Shown: one piece after another, positions 58,186-64,000 of the stretch
Position numbering within the stretch: the first letter of the stretch is position 1
How the letters are laid out: each line of letters opens with the position of its first letter
DNA from: Ptiloglossa arizonensis
Taxonomy: Eukaryota > Arthropoda > Insecta > Hymenoptera > Colletidae
Length of the DNA stretch: 64,000 bases
Direction: 5' to 3'
NCBI RefSeq assembly: GCF_051014685.1
Contig: NC_135058.1
Span: 15,688,811-15,752,810, forward strand
Position numbers and translations under genes: made by a program
Notes under the pieces: generated by a model
Databases searched by the model: none
Seen by the model: the letters and a program-made list of their open reading frames with translations, nothing else
Told to the model about the DNA's origin: nothing

Positions 58186-61181
58186 ACGCGATTTCGACTT
58201 TACGCGGAATGCCGCGAAGATGACGCCGCAGATACCGCGGCAACGAGTCGCCCTCGCCCGTACCTCCCTCCCTTTTCGTTTCTTCCGATGCCACGATCCT
58301 GGAATCTTATCTCCCGCGGGCCGAGGACCCCGACCGACCGCGACTGCTAAGCGTAACGATACCAACGGTCCACACCGGTGTCTCGGCTATCGAGAAAAAT
58401 CGATCCTCGGTTTATCGAGCGGGGACACCTGGCTTTTCGCGTTTCTCTCGCTCGCCGCTACGAGATTCGAGTTGCCATCTCGAGCGAGGAGATTCCAATA
58501 CCGACGGGGATTAAAATCGGTGAGGATCTTCCTAAGATGAGTACCATGTTTCTCGAAGAATTTTCGACGAAACAATCTCCAATTTCCATCGAATTCTGAT
58601 TTCGCCAAGGATCGCAAATTGTCCCAAAAAGTAGTTCCGAAGAAGTGAATTCCTTCGAAGAGTCGCGCGTAAGATTAATCAGTTTTCACGCATCGAGCCA
58701 TCGCGAATCGTCATCGGCCGATTCTCCGTAGAAAGCCGAAGCACGCGATCCGATATCTCGCGAAAACGGTTGCGCAACGCGCGCGCAGGGGAGCACGCGG
58801 TGAAGATATTAGCCACGCGGGCAGAAGCGCAAAGAGCAGCCATGTTCCCGCACGTCGAGTTTCACCCGTAGCGTAGCTGGAAAGCGACAGAGAGCGGACG
58901 ATCTAATTCCTATTCTCGGGGTATGGCGCTTCGGGGCACATCGCGCGGGCCCGATGAGTTATGATACGCATACGCGGGCGAAGATCTCCTTGTTCGCGAT
59001 TCTGTAGACGAGGCCGCGGTCGCTACCTAGCGGCGGATCGATCTTACGATCGATCGATGGATCGAACGGCTCGTAAACCACCTCTGCGCCGGGGCGACTC
59101 CTTTTTCTTCCTGGTCGCCAGCCGCTGAAACGTCGGCCATCCGTCACCGATCATTACGCGCGGCTCGGGCGACCGGATTTCAATGTCCTTGTTAAAACCG
59201 ATGGTGCTCGCGGTGACCTACGACACGCCGCTAGCCGACGAGAAGATCGATGGCCTCGACGATTCCGCTGACCTTTCCGCTTCGCGCGGCCCTCGTTACC
59301 ATTTGTTGCGATTCCAGCGAGCGTCGTCGCCCCGCGCGTTCGAACCGCGCCGACAGCAAACCAGACATCTTTATTCGGCTTCTGTCCACTGTTCTCTCGC
59401 GTTCGAGAGCAGACGAGCCTTCTCGAGTTCTCCGTTCGGCGTGTCGTCGAGAGAAAACGACGAATTTAAAGCCGGGATCTACGAATTCCTGTCCCTCGAA
59501 CTCGATAGGATTCGCGTCTCGTAGAACGGGGAATCGTACAGAGGGATTGGTAATCAGTGTCTCGAAACGTCCAGGTGATTCCAGACAACGCGACAAGTCG
59601 AAAGTAAAGAACGACGAAATCGCGTTCGACGCTCCGCTTTCGAGTTATTAATTGGCAAAGATAGACGCGAAATGTTGCAGGAGCAAGTGACTCGCATCGT
59701 TGGGGACGCACGACGTCAGTTGTCTCGCGACCAGAGTACCGTGATCGGCCGAAGAAAAGTCATCGAACTAAGGGGATCGTGGACAGCGTTTCATCTCTCG
59801 AAAGCTACTCGCGACTATTTTATCATCGAATGGACAAGTACCCTTAAGCCGGATGCAAACGCGCGGCTTTTTACCGTAAGATTTTACGTTTTTGCATATC
59901 CTTCCGATTGAAAACAACAAAGACGGGCATACGACCACAGCGAAAACAATTGAACTTCTGCATCGGTCTTTATTCCAATTACGAGCAATTGTAAGAAAGT
60001 TCACTATTGGGTCATTTTTGCTCGGTTAGGTATACCACTCGGGCAACGAGAAGGGAGAACTCGTTTTCTCCGCAAGACGTTGCGGTGCATAATACCCCGA
60101 ACGAGTGCTCGACCTCCGAAACGAATCGTTTTTTAACGCCACCGACGCGAAACGACACAGTTGCTCGCGCGACTGGTCAAACGTCGCGCAAAGGTCGCAA
60201 CGTAGTTTCATAAACGACACGCGATAATCATCCAAAGACAAACGTTTCTTGCGACCGACAACCACCGTCGATGCCCGTCCAAGATCTTTTCACGATCGGT
60301 TCTGCGGTGATTTTCTTGCCTGTTTCTTTCGCGCTTTGAATTACGACAATTGCTCGGTTTTCCAACGGTTCGACGTAGATTATTTAATTAAGTATTATTT
60401 AGCGATTAACGCGGTTGCGCGCCGAGTCGCGAACGCTTTTTATTAGCGTGTCGCAACCGGCTGGAGTTTGCATAATGCGGCCTTGCAGAACTACGATCAG
60501 GAGACCCAGCGTTGGAGGAGAAAATTGAAATTTACTGTTCGGGTGAACGTGCAAATTGTATCCGCTCGAAGCGAGAAAGATATCGGTTATCGGTACAACA
60601 AAGTGTTTTTGGGATTTGTTCGTAACTGAGTAATTTGACAAGTTTTAAAGGTAAAGTTAAACAGAACGAAGTTTCGTTGCATATAGGGTGGTAAGAAAAA
60701 GGGTCCAAGACTTCAGTGGCTTACACTGTTCATCGAGATGGGAAAAAAATGTTTAATCGACGTAGCTTTAAAATTAATCGTTTCGGTGTAAAATTAACTT
60801 TTGGATCGGGATACGGAAATGGAAACAAATGAAGAAAAAAAAGAAAACCTCTTGTGTTACTCGAAATGAATTTATTGAAGTAGATCGATACATTGGAGAT
60901 ACAATCGTGTCCGTTCGTTTCATTAGCATATTAGAATGTTCATACCCATTACAAGAATGTACTATTTTACAGCATTCCACTCATCCTATATTTTAAATGA
61001 CTATCTAGGTTCGCAAGCCATTAGCTCGGCAATACTCGCGACGAAATATTGTTCATCGCGAGTAATACCGATTACCAGGTCTCACCACGTGGAGGTTGCT
61101 GCGAGCGGAGACCCGGAGAGAGATAGATGGATTCAAAGTTCCATCGATCTCCCTCGACGCGCAATACAAACGAAATTACTA
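58186..61181. other. Non-coding stretch, no gene recognised
   Basis: Chance frames only, none with splice support. At 61122-61155 a fragment (GGATTCAAAGTTCCATCGAT) resembles the start of the following duplicated unit, offset by 69 bases. Confidence 0.45.
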
Positions 61182-62160
61182 AACCGAGAAGATGGAAGGA
61201 ATCAAAGTTCCTTCGATCTTCCGGTTTAGTTCTGCCGAGCAATCACATTGTGGAAAAAATTAGGCAAAATTGGGAAAGACGCGACGCGAACCGTATAGTT
61301 GCTCCTACTAGGTCTATCCCGTTTCTCCTCGGTGGGCCCGATTCAAGAAGAAACGAACGACGCCATCCACTCCCCTAGAGGAGTGCCCCGTTTCTCCATC
61401 TTTACGACGAGAGGGTCTTATTTTGGAGGCTTTCGCAGGGACCGGCAAATATGCCTGCTCCTGTGCTCGCAACATGCCCCCTCTGGAAGCGGACACACCG
61501 GAGGAGACGGCGATAGACCGTTCGGACCACCTACACGGAGGAACGACGAAGCGAGCAAAGTTAAGCTAAAGATTGGATAATTGCTTGGCAGAGCACAACC
61601 TTAAAACTAACTTATTCTAACTGCAGAGATAGAAGGAATCAATGTTCCTTCGATCTCCTCGTTCAATTCTGCCGAGCAATTACATTATGGAAAAATTAGG
61701 CAAAATTGGGGAATACGCGACGCGAACCGTGGAGTTGTTCCTACTAGCTCGGTCCCGTTTCCCCTCAGTGGGCCCGATTCTCGAGGAAATGCGCGACGCC
61801 GTCCACTCCGTGGAGTGCCCCGTTTCTCCCAACTCCGCGTCAGGAGCCACGCAGAGCGTGGGCCTGACTCACGAAGGATGACGAAGAGAGGGTCTTATGA
61901 TGGATCAAGGGCTTCCGCAGGGACCGGTGCGAACACCTGCCCCTGTGTTCGCAGCATGTTCTCTCTCCAAGCGGACGCACCAGAAGAGACGGCGATCGAG
62001 CGTTCGGTCCACCTCCACGGCCGGTCACTTGCTTATGCAACAAGCAGAGGTGGCCGGATTGAGGAACGAGCAAGCGAGCAAAACTAAGCTACAGATTGGA
62101 TAATTGCTCGGCAGATCACAAATGTTCGTACATGGTGGCCTTAAAATTAATTTATTCTAA
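61182..62160. repeat. Large tandem duplication, units of about 439 and 540 bp
   Basis: Unit 1 is about 61182-61620 and unit 2 about 61621-62160. Shared blocks occur in the same order, including GGAATCAA(A/T)GTTCCTTCGAT, CTGCCGAGCAAT.ACATT, AATTAGGCAAAATTGGG, GGAGTGCCCCGTTTCTCC, GAGAGGGTCTTAT, GAGACGGCGAT and AGATTGGATAATTGCT. Unit 2 is longer because of several insertions. Both units encode a similar local peptide in the same frame (SRFSSVGPIQEETNDAIHS and SRFPSVGPILEEMRDAVHS) and both end that frame family with KL(K/Q)IG-stop. Confidence 0.9.
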
Positions 62161-62530
62161 GCTCAACTAAAGATCCCACGATGGATGCGACGAGAAAGTC
62201 CTCTTGTGCCTACCTAAGAGTAACCTAAAGTCAAGGCATGGTAGTAAATAGAAATGAAAAAAATAAACATGGAGAAACAAGTACAAATTAAAATCGGAGA
62301 ACAAATAAAGAAAATTAAAGAAAGAAAAAAATGAGAAAAAATAAATAGAATCGAGTGAGTGGTCGCCAGTACTGACCACCCCCTACCGAGAGGTCAGTAC
62401 CGGTTACCAAGAGTGGGGGGCCCCCTTCCAGGTACCTAAAATCGAAAAATCCAGAGATCCGTCCACCTCGGAGGCTCCCTGGGAAGTGAAATTTTCGTTA
62501 ACCGCCGGCTCCTTATATACCCTCATCAAA
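62161..62530. other. Spacer between the duplication and the satellite
   Basis: A purine-rich A/G segment (62255-62350) is followed by GC-rich sequence with GGTCAGTACCGGTTACC and a near-palindromic GGGGGGCCCCC at 62415-62425. It shows no match to either neighbouring repeat. Confidence 0.5.
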
Positions 62531-64000
62531 TGAATCGATAAACAATATGCGTAGCCTTGACAATATCGGTTGGATCTCGATCAAAAATTCCATCGTGAAC
62601 AAAGAATACTTCAACGAAATGATATTTTAAGCCATTATTTATACTAGAACATTGTTAATAAATGTTTAAACTATATTCCTACGACGGTTGTTAATAATTG
62701 CGATAAATAAACATCAAAATATTGCGAAATCTGCGAAGGCGAACGGTTTCGGTGAATGTTTGTTCATTTTCGCGATTGTTATTAACATTTAGGTATGTCC
62801 CCAATATTAATCGAACAGTGTGCATTTTATTTATGCACTACAAATGATTATATAATTTATAGAAATTGATTTTGATCGAGATTCGAAGTAAAAACGTGTT
62901 TCGTAAAGTTTTAAAGCATGGAAACTAATAATTGTCTATTTGGTACATTAGTTTAACATTTGTTTAATTCTTATAATTTACACAGTACGTGTAGAAGATG
63001 TATTTTTTACTTAAAAGCGTCGAAATTCAATTAATAGCTTTTCTAAATAGAAAAATCGTCGTGATTACCACTCGTGAATCGATAAACAATGTGTGTAGCC
63101 TTGACAATGTCGGTTGGACCTAAATGAAAAATTCCATCGTGAACAAAGAATACTTCAACGAAATGATATCTTAAGCCATTATTTATACTGGAACATTGTT
63201 AATAAATGTTTAAACTATATTCCTACGACGGTTGTTAATAATTGCGATAAATAAACATCAAGATATTGCGAAATCTGCAAAGGGAAACGGTTTCGGTGAA
63301 TGTTTGTTCATTCACGCGATTATTATTAACATTTAGGCATGTCCCCAATATTAATCGAACATTGTGCATCTTATTTATGCACTACAAACGATTATACAAT
63401 TTATAGAAATTGAGTTTGATCGAGATTCGAAGTAAAAACGTGTTTCGTAAAGTTTTAAAGCATAGAAACTAATAATTGTCTATTCGGTACATTAGTTTAA
63501 CATTTGTCTAATTCTTATAATTTACACAATACGCGTAGAAGTTGTATTTTTTACTTAAAAACGCCGAAATTCAATTAATAGCTTTTCTAAATAGAAAAAT
63601 CGTCGTGATGGACACTCGTGAATCGATAAACAATGTGTGTAGCATTGACAATGTCGGTTGGACCTAAATCAAAAATTTCATCGCGAACAAAGAATTCTTC
63701 AACAAAATGATACTTCGAGCCATTATTTATATTGGGACATTCTTAATAATTGTTTAAACTATATTCCTACGGCGGTTGTTAATAATTGTGATAAATAAAC
63801 ATCGAGTTATTGCAAAATCTGCGAAGGCGAACGGTTTCGGTGAATATTTGTTCATTTCCACGATTGTTGTTAACATTTACGCATGTTCCCAAAATTAATC
63901 GAACAATGTGCATCTTGTTTGTATATTATAAATCATTAAGTACTTTACAAATATTAATTTCGATCCAAAATCGAAAAACATATGAATACCACGTTTTACT
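62531..64000. repeat. 544-bp satellite, at least 2.7 copies, runs off the edge
   Basis: TGAATCGATAAACAAT begins at 62531, 63075 and 63619, exactly 544 bases apart. Copies 1 and 2 align without gaps and differ at about 33 sites by hand count (about 94% identity). Copy 3 is more diverged, increasingly so after about 63910, and is cut by the window end. The unit is AT-rich with no long open frame. Typical landmarks are ATTCCTACGACGGTTGTTAA and CGAAGTAAAAACGTGTTTCG. Confidence 0.97.

Noticed and set aside
57694..58350. 218-codon plus-strand frame
   Set aside because: Driven by GC-rich low-complexity DNA with CCGCG and AGCCG repeats; it covers a probable regulatory island.
1..64000. tRNA, rRNA or known conserved insect microRNA genes
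   Set aside because: Candidate B-box-like strings (TTCGAACC, TTCGATTC) lack an A box and cloverleaf at the right distance. Mature sequences of common insect microRNAs were looked for by eye and not found.
1..64000. CRISPR array, operon or phage elements
   Set aside because: Repeats are contiguous, without spacers of constant length, and there are no ribosome-binding sites or prokaryotic gene order.

Overview
This window looks like nuclear DNA of an insect, most probably a hymenopteran such as a bee or ant. CpG is abundant rather than depleted (runs such as CGCG and TCGATCG are everywhere), sequence alternates between GC-rich islands and AT-rich stretches, and there are many short tandem arrays. 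There are no operons, no tRNA or rRNA genes that I can see, and no bacterial gene layout. The taxon is an inference from composition, not from a recognised gene.

No protein-coding gene can be named. Most open reading frames here are rich in Arg and Ser and overlap one another on both strands, as expected when CpG-rich DNA is translated by chance. A small set deserves attention, all at low confidence. They are a 213-bp ATG-to-donor exon on the minus strand (10055-10267), a 128-bp exon-like block between strong splice signals (12290-12417), a 67-bp exon-like block (18945-19011), a protein-like frame broken by three stops (44565-45203), an acidic minus-strand ORF ending in FRFG (46582-46941), and two short ATG ORFs (32064-32294, 47957-48163).

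The best supported content is repeats. A 544-bp satellite runs from 62531 off the right edge, with copies 1 and 2 about 94% identical by hand count. Just left of it is a two-copy block of about 440-540 bp (61182-62160). Five separate arrays elsewhere have units close to 200 bp (near 2.7, 13.8, 15.6, 23.1 and 24.5 kb). Smaller arrays have units of 71, 29, 140, 122, 23, 20, 11, 9 and 7 bp. Two low-copy dispersed families occur at 4.9, 21.0, 47.5 and 51.9 kb, and at 47.7 and 57.2 kb.

Between the repeats lie GC-rich islands holding AT-rich transcription-factor-like cores. Examples are a palindromic TAATCC pair at 9097, GAGAG-rich sequence next to a GCCAT core at 13.2-13.4 kb, a PAR-bZIP-type palindrome at 40915, a CTCF-like site at 44944 and a nuclear-receptor half-site cluster at 32189. 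The simplest reading is a gene-poor regulatory region or the introns of one or more large genes, ending at the right in satellite DNA.
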